Shown here in pieces: positions 43,883 to 54,600 of a DNA stretch of 64,000 nt. This stretch comes from Robertkochia sediminum (GTDB lineage: Bacteria; Bacteroidota; Bacteroidia; Flavobacteriales; Flavobacteriaceae). A program made the position numbers and the translations under genes. Position 1 is the stretch's first letter. Every line of letters begins with the position of its first letter. The notes below the pieces were generated by a model. That model was given only the letters and a program-made list of their open reading frames with translations. It was not told the origin of the DNA and did not search any database. The stretch is from assembly GCF_016786255.1 (NCBI RefSeq), contig NZ_JADMKT010000081.1:52719-116718 (forward strand), given 5' to 3'.

Positions 43883-44587
43883 TTAATTCGCATAAAATTG
43901 AAAAACCGGCGAGTCTGATGCGTTTCCCAAAGCATCGGTAGTGACCACTTTCCAGTAATAGATATTACCCGAAGTTATGGGGATCAAAACATTTTTTACA
44001 CTGGTTTCGGTTACCATAGTTTCCGGAGGCGATTGGGTATCTGCAAAGACGCTGTAAGATACGATATCATTGTCAATATCTGAAGTTTCCCATGACAGGG
44101 TAACCGTAGTGCCTTCTATGGTAGCGCCCATTTTTGGACTCACAACCTCAGCAGGAAAAGGGGGGTGACTTTCCCCGGGGAGTCCGGCATTGTAGAACTT
44201 CCATGGTTCACTATCTGCCGTAAGATTGCTGTTTGCATTCTTCGACCGCACCTTCCAGGTGTATGGTGTCGCACGGAGTAACCGCGCAGGAAACATATTC
44301 TTATTCGTTTTCAGGGTTTTACTACTTCCGTCTGCAAGGTTAGTAACAATAAGCTCATAGGAGGTGGCATTAGCAGCATCTTCCCATTCAAAAGTAACTT
44401 CGGTTTCTGTGTCCGATAAAACACGTCCTTCATTGCATTCAGTATTGTTATACGGAAATAACAACACTGCTTTCCCGGGAGCAGTTGCACTTCCGGGGTC
44501 ATCACCCGGTTCATCGCCACTACTGCAAGAAAACGAAACCAAAGCGCTGCATAGGATCATCGGGAATACTTTTATAAATGCTTTCAT
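43883..44587 (-). CDS. FN3-type lipoprotein, likely surface glycan-binding
   Basis: This 234-residue lipoprotein (Cys21, LVSFSC) has two fibronectin type III-like domains. The first (residues 35-130) shows TYTWKVRSKN-like YTWKVRSKN, and the second (145-234) shows VTLSWETSDIDNDIVSY and NIYYWKVVTTD. Its start overlaps the GH5 stop by ATGA, so the two are translationally coupled. Its place in a glycan locus suggests a spacer or binding role on the surface; no catalytic residues are seen. Confidence 0.8.
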   Translation of the reverse strand: MKAFIKVFPMILCSALVSFSCSSGDEPGDDPGSATAPGKAVLLFPYNNTECNEGRVLSDTETEVTFEWEDAANATSYELIVTNLADGSSKTLKTNKNMFPARLLRATPYTWKVRSKNANSNLTADSEPWKFYNAGLPGESHPPFPAEVVSPKMGATIEGTTVTLSWETSDIDNDIVSYSVFADTQSPPETMVTETSVKNVLIPITSGNIYYWKVVTTDALGNASDSPVFQFYAN

Positions 44588-47500
44588 TTCTTGATGATTT
44601 TATAATTAAACATTTCGTCTTCCAGGCCTACATTCAACAGATAAACCCCCTGGGGCAATCCACTCATATCGATTCGAAGTTGATCACTTCCCGGAACATG
44701 CTTTTCAGAACGCAGTAGCTTTCCGGTGATATTGTACAATGCTGTTGTGGCTGTCGACTTCAGGAATAAAGCTGAATATACCTGAATGGCATCGCTGGTA
44801 ACCGGGTTCGGAAAGACCATAGGCTTTTCTGCATAGATCAGTGTTTCCTTATAAGTACCCTGACATACCACATCGGTTCGCACCTCCAGAGTGTTCACAC
44901 CGGGACTCAGGTCCAGGGTTAGCTCACTCCGACCGGTTGTAATGGTTTGTTCATTCAGGGTCACATAATACGTCTTAGCTCCTTTTAATGCAACAACGAT
45001 CTTATTCGGCTCTTGCGCTTTGGCACCTGTAGTTACACCCAGATCATCAGGTTCTGCGACCACCACGGTAAAACACTGTTCGTAGTCTGCATTCCCTTCA
45101 ATGGTGATACACATACGATAGGTACCTGCACTCAGACCGCTAAATTCAGCTTCTGTGGTGAATGTCATCCTATGTTGTTCCCCTTCTCCCGACAGTGTTG
45201 CGGTGTAGGGGTACTCCAGCTGCGTTGAAATTTGAATACCTCCGTTATTCTCGGCACGACAGGTTTCTGAAAAAACGCTAAGGGCATAATTGTTGGCTGG
45301 GAGTGAAAACACTTCGCAACCATGTACATCTACCGCGGCATTTTCCGGGGTGTCCGGACACCTGTCTACCTCATCCAAAACACCATCGCCATCGGAATCC
45401 GGCGGACCAAAAGCGATCCAATTAAAATTGAAGCCTCCGGCCAAAACGCGCATTCTCATCTTGTGGATACCTTTTTCAAGAAACATGGTTGCCGTAACCG
45501 TTTCCCAGGTTTGCCAACCATTGGTAACAGGAGTGTTAACAACGACCAATTCGGTTTCTTCTCCGAGATCACCAACCAGGTAAAGGCCGACACGCCCCTG
45601 ATCAAAACCTGCAAATCGAAATTGCAACCCATAGTTCCCGGCTCCCGGGGCAAAAATGGTATAGTCTGCAAAGTCGCCGGCGTCGGTATAATTGAGGTTG
45701 CGCCCTTCTCCTTCATCGGTCGATTCTTCGGTACCCATTCCCTCGATGTAATCATAGTCTTCCATCTCAAGTTTCCCCGGAAGAACGAAGATCTCTTTAA
45801 GGAGATCATTGATCTCGAGGTCTTCAAATACCTCCAGGGGATCTCCCGAATCAGAAGTGATCATAGTTCCGGAGTAACTTACCGTTACCTTATCACCGCT
45901 TAATACATAATCGTCGAGTATCAGGGCAAAACGTCTGTCGTTTCCCTCTACAGGAATTACGGTGTTTACGACCACCTCATTATCGTTCACCATGACCTGA
46001 AAGTGTTCGGCACTACCCTCAAGAGAGGCTGGCAACAGGGATTCGTTCATGGTCAATGCGATCGATCTGTGATCATCACCGGTCTGACCGTTCAGGATCT
46101 TTACCGGGATGGCACCTGTATTTCCTGAAGCTTCAAAGTAAATGCTACTCAGGTTTACCGGCGTATTATTTGCAAAATGCAGTTTAAGGTCATGGACCCC
46201 TTCTTCCAGTTGTATGCCTTGAATTTCAATATCCACAAAGGAGGTCCAGCCCCCCGTAGTGGTTACTTTTTGGTTAGCGGTGATCTCCTGTCCGTCGAGA
46301 GAGAGAAAAAAGGCTCCGCCACTCTCCTGGGTTGCTACCCTTACGGTAGCCCGGTATACTCCTGTGGCAGCGATATTGACCGTGTACTTCAACCATTCAC
46401 CTTTATCGACATACCCTACGTGAAAACCGTTGCTATTTACGTTATCCTCATTCTTTTCGATATCTACCCCGTCATTACGATAAGACCATCCTTTGTTCCA
46501 GGCTTCAAATTGACCGGTAGACAGGTTGTAATCGGCCACATCGGTATCAAAATACGCATATCCGTTCTTACCGAGGTCAAAATTAGCAGCGTAAATAATA
46601 CCGGGAATGCTCGCCGGGGTACCTTCAAAAGGCTTGGTATCATCTGTTGCTACTTGTCTGATCAATGCGTCGGGAACATCTCTTCTGTACCGGCTGTTAT
46701 CGACCAATAAATTTTCGGCAAGCTGCATCATTGCGGCATAGGTCTCATCTTCGGTGGGTCTTGGCCCTTCTCCCTTCCAGTAGTCGATCACTTTTTGATA
46801 CCCGGGATTGACATCTACAGCGTACGGACTATCGATATCGCCGATCTTACGCATGGTCCACCAGGCCCAGCCTATATTGTTGTTCTCAAATAAGGTCACC
46901 GCATCGGTAAACCAGGTATTGGAATTTTCTCCTGATTCTCCCATCCACAAAGGAACGTTGTATTGTTCTCTGAGCGGCAATATCCAATCGAGGTCACCCG
47001 GCTTGTTGGTATTCCAATATTTATGAAAACTGTACACCAGGTTATCATCCCATGGCGGGGTGAGACCGCTATGGTCATTGGCATAGGAATTTCCTTCAAT
47101 AAAAATAATGTGCTCGGTATCTACAGCTCGTATCGCATCGGTAATACGCCCATAGATCTCCCTTAAGGCGGTATTTCCCGGTAACTCCCAGTGGGTTTCA
47201 TTGATGAGGTCGTACCCCCCGATCCAGGGATGGTCCTTATAGCGTTCTGCAATGCGCCCCCAAAGGGCTACCAGCTTGTCGCGATTTTCCTGACTTTCCC
47301 ACAAGGATGGCTTGGAAGGATCGTAATCATTGATCTCTGAGCCCCTGCCCTGTCCGCCGGGTGTCGCATGCATATCAAGAATGATATACATATCATGGGG
47401 TGCCGCCCATGCCAATACGTTATCAATGAGCTCAAATCCTGTTTCGATCCAGGTGTTCTCTCCTGGAACAGGCTCTTCTTCTATGGGCAAGGTGAACAGG

Positions 47501-47844
47501 TTGTAGTGCATAGGAATTCGAATACTGTTAAATCCCCAGGCTGCCAGTGAATCTACATCGCGTTGCGTAAAATGATTGGCACGCCACTTTTCGAAGAAGG
47601 TTTCTGTTTTGGCTTCTCCCATCAGATCGATCAGTTTTTCCCTGATCTCATGTTGGGATCCTGCAACTCCGGAAGTTTGCATCATATACCCTTCCATGAT
47701 CTGCCAGCCACCCGGACCAACACCTCTCAAAAGGACTTCGTCGCCCTGGGCATTCACTATGACCTTCCCTTGAGCCTTTAAGTTCTGGCCCCAGGTAACT
47801 CCCATCGTCAGGAAGAAACCTATAATTATCATTATTCTTTTCAT
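44584..47844 (-). CDS. GH5 glycanase with two CBM6-like modules, TSP3 repeat and type IX secretion tail
   Basis: This 1086-residue secreted enzyme has a signal peptide, then a GH5 domain (residues 25-370) with acid/base Glu216 in DLINETHW and nucleophile Glu303 in WMGESGE. A CBM6-like module follows (about 415-570), then a linker domain, a second CBM6-like module (about 685-830), a calcium-type TSP3 repeat (DSDGDGVLDEVDRCPD) and an extended region. The last ~75 residues (VFPNPVTSDAIQVYS to GVYLLNVGLEDEMFNYKIIKK) are a type A T9SS sorting domain. It probably attacks the polysaccharide backbone outside the cell. A 138-bp structured gap lies upstream. Confidence 0.9.
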   Translation of the reverse strand: MKRIMIIIGFFLTMGVTWGQNLKAQGKVIVNAQGDEVLLRGVGPGGWQIMEGYMMQTSGVAGSQHEIREKLIDLMGEAKTETFFEKWRANHFTQRDVDSLAAWGFNSIRIPMHYNLFTLPIEEEPVPGENTWIETGFELIDNVLAWAAPHDMYIILDMHATPGGQGRGSEINDYDPSKPSLWESQENRDKLVALWGRIAERYKDHPWIGGYDLINETHWELPGNTALREIYGRITDAIRAVDTEHIIFIEGNSYANDHSGLTPPWDDNLVYSFHKYWNTNKPGDLDWILPLREQYNVPLWMGESGENSNTWFTDAVTLFENNNIGWAWWTMRKIGDIDSPYAVDVNPGYQKVIDYWKGEGPRPTEDETYAAMMQLAENLLVDNSRYRRDVPDALIRQVATDDTKPFEGTPASIPGIIYAANFDLGKNGYAYFDTDVADYNLSTGQFEAWNKGWSYRNDGVDIEKNEDNVNSNGFHVGYVDKGEWLKYTVNIAATGVYRATVRVATQESGGAFFLSLDGQEITANQKVTTTGGWTSFVDIEIQGIQLEEGVHDLKLHFANNTPVNLSSIYFEASGNTGAIPVKILNGQTGDDHRSIALTMNESLLPASLEGSAEHFQVMVNDNEVVVNTVIPVEGNDRRFALILDDYVLSGDKVTVSYSGTMITSDSGDPLEVFEDLEINDLLKEIFVLPGKLEMEDYDYIEGMGTEESTDEGEGRNLNYTDAGDFADYTIFAPGAGNYGLQFRFAGFDQGRVGLYLVGDLGEETELVVVNTPVTNGWQTWETVTATMFLEKGIHKMRMRVLAGGFNFNWIAFGPPDSDGDGVLDEVDRCPDTPENAAVDVHGCEVFSLPANNYALSVFSETCRAENNGGIQISTQLEYPYTATLSGEGEQHRMTFTTEAEFSGLSAGTYRMCITIEGNADYEQCFTVVVAEPDDLGVTTGAKAQEPNKIVVALKGAKTYYVTLNEQTITTGRSELTLDLSPGVNTLEVRTDVVCQGTYKETLIYAEKPMVFPNPVTSDAIQVYSALFLKSTATTALYNITGKLLRSEKHVPGSDQLRIDMSGLPQGVYLLNVGLEDEMFNYKIIKK

Positions 47845-47857
47845 CTCTGTTGATTTT

Positions 47858-47932
47858 ATCCCCTTTTATATCGTAAAGAGGTTTGGTGTAATACCTCATA
47901 AGAAATAAGGCCGCATGAACTAAAAAGGGGAT
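47858..47932 (-). other. Structured intergenic region ahead of the GH5 gene
   Basis: The 138-bp gap between the PKD protein and GH5 gene contains a 10-bp inverted repeat ATCCCCTTTT (47858-47867) / AAAAGGGGAT (47923-47932). Inside is a smaller hairpin, GAGGT (47878-47882) / ACCTC (47893-47897). No T run follows on the minus strand, so it is not a standard terminator. It may be an mRNA processing or stability element separating SusCD from the enzymes. Confidence 0.45.
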
Positions 47933-47982
47933 GGTTGCCCGGTTTTATGTTTTCATACGACCTCATCTTATGACTTCAATAT

Positions 47983-49818
47983 TTAATTAACTTTCAACAA
48001 AGACATATTGTCGATCACGATTCCGTCAGGACCATAGGTAGCACCTCCGGTTCTGAACAGCAGGTAATAGGTCCCCGCCGCAGTGATCTCGAACTGACCC
48101 GGATTGGCTTCAGGATCACAACCGCTTTCGGTCGCTTTACCATTATAGGTTTTGGCATCGGCGCAATCCCATGCGTTATAAGCTACCAATACGCGCTGAT
48201 CTCCTGAATAATCTACATTTTGCTGTGGTTCCTGGGTTCCGATGTATACTTCACCCCAAACGTCATTGATCTCTGTATAGGTCATATCCATCTCGAATTG
48301 GTAGATTCCCGGCTCAAGTGTTACCGCGGTGTATAGACCTACATGCTTCCATGGTCCGGCCTCGGTCTCATCAATTTTAACTGCGCCATCTGCGATGGTA
48401 ACAGAGCCAAGAGTATTGGCTACCTCATAGTGGTTAGTCACCGTCCATCCGGCGTCATCGTCGAAGCTACCGTTGTTTATAAAATTGGTACTTGAAGTGA
48501 TCTCTTCTACCGTAACATCGGCTGTGAATTCACCGGTTGCACCTCCTTCACTGGTAGCGGTAAGGGTTACAGTATATGTACCGGCCTGCTGGTAAGCATA
48601 TACGGGATTCTCATCGGCCGAAGTTCCCATGCCATCGCCAAAGTCCCATGCATAGCTTACTGCATTGGTCGTTGTATTGGTAAAGGTTACCTCTAAACCG
48701 GAAATGGAAGAAGTAAATCCTACCTCAGGAGCAGCATTCGGATCGGTCACGGTAATGGTTTCTGTAAACTGAACCGATTCGGTATCGTTCGATGCGGTAA
48801 GGGTAACGGTGTACGTTCCACCTTCATTATAGGTATAGGACGGATTCTCATCTGTAGAAGTCCCTGCACCATCTCCAAAATCCCAGCTATAGCTGGTGGC
48901 ATTTACTGAAGCATTGGTAAAGGTCGCTGTAAGTCCTTCAAGACTGGAAGTGAAGCTTGCAGCCAGTGGTGGTGGCGCTACTTCTGTCGATTCCAGGGAA
49001 CGAATAGCTACATTATCAATAGAAACTCCGTTAGCGCCATAATCGGCACCTCCACCGCGAATAACGAGGTAGGCCGTACCTCCTGTTGCAAATTCAAAAG
49101 TAGGTCCGCTACCGGCACAATTGATCTCTACAAAATCACCATCAAACGGCTCTCCGCCACATCCTGCCCAAGTATTCAGGGCGAGACGCGCACCACCATC
49201 GGCATAATCCTGTCCGGGTACCGGTGCTTCCATACCTACATATACTTCGAACCATGAATCGGTTAGCGGACCTCCTTTGATGTCCATTGAGATCTGGTAC
49301 AGGTTATCAGGTAGTACGCTAAAGGCCTGGTAGATCCCTTGCTGACCCCATCCGCCTCCGGTCCACCGGGCTTCGCCATTGTCAAAATTCACGGCTACCC
49401 CATCAGAGATCGGCAGGATCGTCCATGGGTCGCTTCCTTCAAACTCGCCGTTCTGCAATACGTTAGGTCCTTCAAAATCCTGGTTGATCACCACGGTCTG
49501 AACAGATTCTGCTGTTCCCCCATCGGTAAAGATCTTGAAACGCACATCGTAATCTCCTTTTTTAAGGTACACCTTACTTGCCTCCAGGCCTTCGGCAGCA
49601 CTGTTGTCTCCGAAGTCCCAATGCGTATACCAGGTTTCTTTCCCGGGTTCAGCTTTAAAGTGAACCTTGTTCGGGTTCTCCTCGTCAAATGTAAAGGAGT
49701 ATGCTGCATCCTCACTGGTAGGAGGAGTCGCTGCAAAATCTTCATCATCGTCGCAGGCTGTAAACGCAGCAAAGAAGATGAGCAGAAATAATTTGCTTAT
49801 AATATTTAATGTTTTCAT
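47983..49818 (-). CDS. PKD-domain surface glycan-binding lipoprotein
   Basis: This 611-residue lipoprotein (Cys22, AAFTAC) is built of PKD domains and carbohydrate-binding-like sandwiches: PKD at 40-115, CBM-like module at about 118-270, PKD at about 282-358 and 364-440, and a second CBM-like module at 445-611. The two sandwich modules are related to each other (WFEVYVG / WGEVYIG, QDYADG / VDYSGD, YLVIRGGGADYG / YLLFRTGGATYG). PKD proteins beside SusCD in laminarin loci of marine Bacteroidota bind the glucan at the surface. It starts 19 bp after susD. Confidence 0.9.
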   Translation of the reverse strand: MKTLNIISKLFLLIFFAAFTACDDDEDFAATPPTSEDAAYSFTFDEENPNKVHFKAEPGKETWYTHWDFGDNSAAEGLEASKVYLKKGDYDVRFKIFTDGGTAESVQTVVINQDFEGPNVLQNGEFEGSDPWTILPISDGVAVNFDNGEARWTGGGWGQQGIYQAFSVLPDNLYQISMDIKGGPLTDSWFEVYVGMEAPVPGQDYADGGARLALNTWAGCGGEPFDGDFVEINCAGSGPTFEFATGGTAYLVIRGGGADYGANGVSIDNVAIRSLESTEVAPPPLAASFTSSLEGLTATFTNASVNATSYSWDFGDGAGTSTDENPSYTYNEGGTYTVTLTASNDTESVQFTETITVTDPNAAPEVGFTSSISGLEVTFTNTTTNAVSYAWDFGDGMGTSADENPVYAYQQAGTYTVTLTATSEGGATGEFTADVTVEEITSSTNFINNGSFDDDAGWTVTNHYEVANTLGSVTIADGAVKIDETEAGPWKHVGLYTAVTLEPGIYQFEMDMTYTEINDVWGEVYIGTQEPQQNVDYSGDQRVLVAYNAWDCADAKTYNGKATESGCDPEANPGQFEITAAGTYYLLFRTGGATYGPDGIVIDNMSLLKVN

Positions 49819-49837
49819 GAATGCTATTTTTTCGGAA

Positions 49838-51607
49838 TTAGTACAATGGGTTTTCTACCAATTTCGGGTTGTTGTTGGTTCTTGACTGACCAATGGGGAA
49901 ATAATAATGCCTTTCATCGAATCGCATTGGCGTGGCTTCCGCATCAAAGGTCTCATAGGTAAAGGTCTCATTACCGAATCCGTCGATATGTCTCAGAGTT
50001 CTTATCCCTTCCACCTGAATGCTCAACACTTCTGTGGCAATTCTCCATCTTCTTACATCCCAATAGCGGTGATCTTCAAAGGCTAGCTCAAGTTTACGTT
50101 CATTACGAATACGGTCTCTCAATGCTGTTCCCGCATATGGCTCAAGACGTAGGTTCTGTTGAAGCCCTGCACGTCTTCTTAAGGGTTCGATAAGGTCTCT
50201 CGCAAGACTTTCGTCATTCAATTCGATCGCAGCTTCTGCCCCGTTCAAATAGATCTCTCCCAGACGGAAAATAATACAGTCCGTACCTGAATAATACTCC
50301 TGAATGAACAGGGGAGATCCACCATCCTGAAGGTATTTTCTAATATAGAATCCGGTCTTGGTCGCATCGGGGTGAATTCCCAATCCGTCTTTCCCTACTC
50401 CCGTACCACGTTCAGTATCGATAGCCCCGTCTCTTTCTGTACCGTACCAAACTTCTACAGGCGATCCCTGGAAGGTATCCAAATTGGTAAGGAGGGTACC
50501 TTTCATTCGTGGATCTCTGTTCGCAAAAGGATCGTTCTCATCGTATCCGGAACCGGCTTCTTCCGGTAATAATCCGGTGTCGAGCATCTCATAACTATCC
50601 AGAAGTTGCTTTGTAGGCGACATACTTGCCCCCCAGTCTACACGGTAGCTAAAAGGTACATTATGGAGGTCATATGAATGTCCTTTTTCAAAAGGGATCC
50701 ATAGCTTAGAGAAGATCGTTTCATCTTCGGTCTCATCCAAAAAGAGTCTGGCGTAATTTTCACTTGGATCAGGATACTTGTTGAATAAGATGTGTCCTGA
50801 TTCATTGATCACTTGCTGAGATGCTTCCAGGGCCTTTCTGTAGTAGGTTTCTGCATCACCGGCAGGAATTCCAACAACGCCATCCAGCTGCACCGTACCA
50901 TACCTTGCGATACTTCCGGCGTACAAGGCAGCTCTTGACTCCAATGCCTTAGCAGCCCATCTCGAAGCGCGACCCCGCTGTGCAGACCATACTTCCGGTA
51001 AAAGATCGAAGGCTATTTGTGCATCTGCCAGGATCTGATCGTACACCTCTTTTTCTGTATTTCGCTCAGGGAATAATTCCTCCTGGGGCGTAGTTTTAGG
51101 ATCCTGCGCTTCCAGAATGATCGGCACTCCTCCATAGCGCTTCACCATATCAAAATAAGCGTATGCTCTTAGGAAATGTAGTTCTCCCAGTCGGTTGTTA
51201 CGCTCCTCATCGGTGAGCACACTCCCCGGAGTATTGGCGATATTCTCGAGAGAATAATTGATCTTCCACATCACATCGTAACCCCACCAGTCGGTTGGCC
51301 AGGTGTTATTTGCGGTTCCCCAGTTTCCGGGACGATATACATTGTTTAGTGCCGTCCAGGAATAGGTTCCACGAGCCAGATCAGAAAGAGCATCACGGTG
51401 TGAACCACCAACACCCCAAAAATCTTCCAGGTAATCCCATACCATACGATCATAGATCTTGAACAAATAAGCATCCATCAAATTCTTATCGTTCCATACG
51501 TCATTCTCGGTGACACGATCCAAAGGAGGCTGACTCAAAAAGTCGTCCGAACATGATAACACGTTTACAAACAGGATCGCAGCAACTATAATTTTAATAA
51601 GCTTCAT
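49838..51607 (-). CDS. susD: RagB/SusD family nutrient-uptake lipoprotein
   Basis: This 589-residue lipoprotein (Cys19, FVNVLSC) has the SusD-like N-terminal DDFLSQPPLDRVTENDVW and helical TPR-like repeats, including LRAYAYFDMVKRYGGVPI. The C-terminal RagB domain has RRRAGLQ and ERKLELAFEDHRYWDVRRW. SusD covers the TonB-dependent channel and captures oligosaccharides at the cell surface. It follows susC by 16 bp. Confidence 0.97.
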   Translation of the reverse strand: MKLIKIIVAAILFVNVLSCSDDFLSQPPLDRVTENDVWNDKNLMDAYLFKIYDRMVWDYLEDFWGVGGSHRDALSDLARGTYSWTALNNVYRPGNWGTANNTWPTDWWGYDVMWKINYSLENIANTPGSVLTDEERNNRLGELHFLRAYAYFDMVKRYGGVPIILEAQDPKTTPQEELFPERNTEKEVYDQILADAQIAFDLLPEVWSAQRGRASRWAAKALESRAALYAGSIARYGTVQLDGVVGIPAGDAETYYRKALEASQQVINESGHILFNKYPDPSENYARLFLDETEDETIFSKLWIPFEKGHSYDLHNVPFSYRVDWGASMSPTKQLLDSYEMLDTGLLPEEAGSGYDENDPFANRDPRMKGTLLTNLDTFQGSPVEVWYGTERDGAIDTERGTGVGKDGLGIHPDATKTGFYIRKYLQDGGSPLFIQEYYSGTDCIIFRLGEIYLNGAEAAIELNDESLARDLIEPLRRRAGLQQNLRLEPYAGTALRDRIRNERKLELAFEDHRYWDVRRWRIATEVLSIQVEGIRTLRHIDGFGNETFTYETFDAEATPMRFDERHYYFPIGQSRTNNNPKLVENPLY

Positions 51608-51623
51608 ATCGTAGTGCGTATTT

Positions 51624-54600
51624 TTAAATTGAAATATTTAAACCAAAAGTGTAGGATTTGGTCTGCGGATAATACCATCCAAGACCGGATCCGATCTGAG
51701 GGTCAAAGTCTTCATCAAAACTTTTCAGTACGAACAGGTTATATCCGGTAACGAATAGCCTGATCTCCTGGAAAGCCGACAACCAGTTTACCTTTGGCAG
51801 GGTATATCCCAGATTAATATTCTTAAGACGTAAATGCTTTCCGTCTCTTGTCCAGTAATCTGAATACTTGTAGTTATTCTCATTAAATCCACCGTTGGTG
51901 ATCCTCGGGAAGGTCGCATCGGTATTCTCCGGAGTCCAGTAATCATTGAGGTAGTCGTAACCGTTGAATCCATTTCGCAGCGGACTCTGAGCTTCGCCTT
52001 CAAGATAGATATCGTATCCGGCAGCACCGGTTAACAGTACAGAGAGTGAGAAATTCTTATACTCTGCCCCGAGATTCAGGGAGTAGTTCACGGCAGGCTT
52101 ACTACCTCGGCCAAAGACCTTCTGGTCTTTTACATCGATAGTACCATCGTTGTTCAGATCGACATAACGAACATCCCCGGGTTGCAAACTGGAGTTATTG
52201 TTCTGATCCTGAACGGCATGAGCATTGATCTCCTCCTGACTTTGGAACAAACCGTTTGAGATATATCCTCTGCGCAATCCAGTGAAACCACCGGTTATGG
52301 TAAGGTTCTCTCTCATAAAAGGATCTTCCTGCAGGGTCTCATCGATAAAGAGCGCTTTCTCTCTCGACTTAGAGAAGTTAAGCAATCCGTTAAGTTTCCA
52401 ATTCTCGCTTACCTGCTTATTATAGTTGATCGAGAATTCAAATCCTTCATCAGAGAATTCGTAGAGGTTCTCTGCAGCCAAAGCTACTCCGAGTGTACTT
52501 GGTACACTGGCATTGGCTCCGGCGATCACGTCTTCACGTTTACGGTAGAAATAATCGAACGAGAAACCAAGGCTGTTATCAAAGAAGGTAGCGTCGAGTC
52601 CCACATCGTAGGTGGTATTGGTCTCCCACGTGATCGCACGATTAGGTAAAGCAGCATTGTCTATGGTAGGCAGTGCTGTTTCATTGATCACAAAGAAGTG
52701 ATTAAAATTAAATCCGCTCAACCACTGGTATGCCGCCGTACCATCGAACCCTGCAGTACCCACAGAGGCACGAAGCTTCAGGTTAGATACGGTATCTTTC
52801 CATGGTTGGAAGAAACCTTCCTCTGAGATTCTCCACCCAATAGAAAGGGAAGGAAAGAGTCCCCATTGATTCTCAGGTGCAAATCGGGACGAACCGTCGT
52901 ATCTGTACGATGACTCCACAAAATACCTGGAAGCAAAATCGTAACTGAAACGACCTACGAATCCGAGACGGTTCTCACGAAACTCTCCTCCGTTCGCCCC
53001 CTGATTTTCCAGTGAACCTGCAAAGAGTTGATCGATAAGGGTCGATTGAAAATCCTGACGACGTGCGCTGATATTCTCTCCCTGGATCTGTTGTACTTCC
53101 GATAGCAACAGCGCAGAAACATGGTGCTCTCCGAAGGTACGATCGTAGGCAATGGAGTTCTGCATTACGTAGTGATTACTGTAATTAGAACCCTGCTCTA
53201 ATATCGTTTCACTAAATGCACCTTCAGGCACTGCAGTGAACGGATCGTATTCTCCGGTTTGTCTGTTGAGCGTATAAAGCTCATAACTCTTCCCCCAATC
53301 TTTAGAAAAGAAGTTGTTATACACTACAGATCCGTAAGTTTTAAGTGTAAGTCCTTCAACCTGCTTTACATCCCAGGTCAGAGACATCTTAGCATCGAAG
53401 TTATTGTTTCTGGTACGGTAGTAACCGGCGTTAAAATCTCTGAGACCTTCAACCACGTGGTTCGGGGTTGTACTTGGTCTGGCCGGTGTTCCGTCTGGGT
53501 AATACGCGAGGTCAGAAGGCAGAGACCTGCTCAGCTCACGAAAGATATCATAAGCAGAGTAAGCAGGTGCTTCCTGTAATTGTCGACGACCTCCCATATT
53601 AAAATTCAGTTTCAGTTCGTCTGTAATATCGGCATCGATATTTGCTCTCAGGTTGTAACGCTGGAAGTTCAATACATCGGCAGTATAATTAGACCCCTGA
53701 TCTACAAAACCGGCAGAAACAAAGTACCTTACTTTTTCTCCACCTCCGGAGATATTCATATTGTGTTGTTGTTGGAAGCCCCAATCTTTAAGTACCAGAT
53801 CCCTCCAATCGGTATTCGGATAATTAATTGGATCTGCTCCCGACCTGAATAAGGCCACTTCCTCTTCAGTATAAAAAGGATCAAGCCCTGCATTTCTCAA
53901 TCCCTCATTGAGGATCTCTGCGCGATCTCCTGAACTTAGGTATTCGGGATAAGCCGTGAATCCGGTAAAGGTGAATTGGTTACTGTAATTAAGGGTTGGC
54001 TTTCCAATACTACCTCTTTTGGTGGTGATCAATACAACACCGTTACCCCCCTGAACTCCATAGACTGCTGCGGCTGCAGCATCCTTAAGTACAGAGATAT
54101 TTTCGATCTCATTAGGATCTAACTGGTTGAGATCTCCAGGTGCTCCATCGACAATTACGAGGGCACTACCAAAGTTTCTGATCTCAAAGCTGGAATTACT
54201 AAATCCGGGCTCTCCGGAACTCTGTTGCACAAAGAGACCTGACGCCAGCCCCTCAAGGGCATTACTCACATTAGGCACAGGCTGTTGCTTTAAGGTTTCT
54301 TCATCTACAGTAGATACAGCAGAAATAAGTTTTGCCTTCGATTTGGTACCATACCCCACCACGACCACTTCATCGAGAACGTCCATATCTTCTTTCAGAG
54401 TGATCGTTATATAGGTTTGCTCTCCAAGAGTGATCTCCTGGGTTACAAAACCAATATAGGATACAACGAGTACATCGCCGGCTATTGCGTTGATCGAGAA
54501 TTTACCATCAAAATCAGATTGTGTTCCATTGGTCGTTCCCTTGATAATGATATTAGCTCCGGGTAAGGGCAAATCACCATCGGTCATCACCACACCGGAG

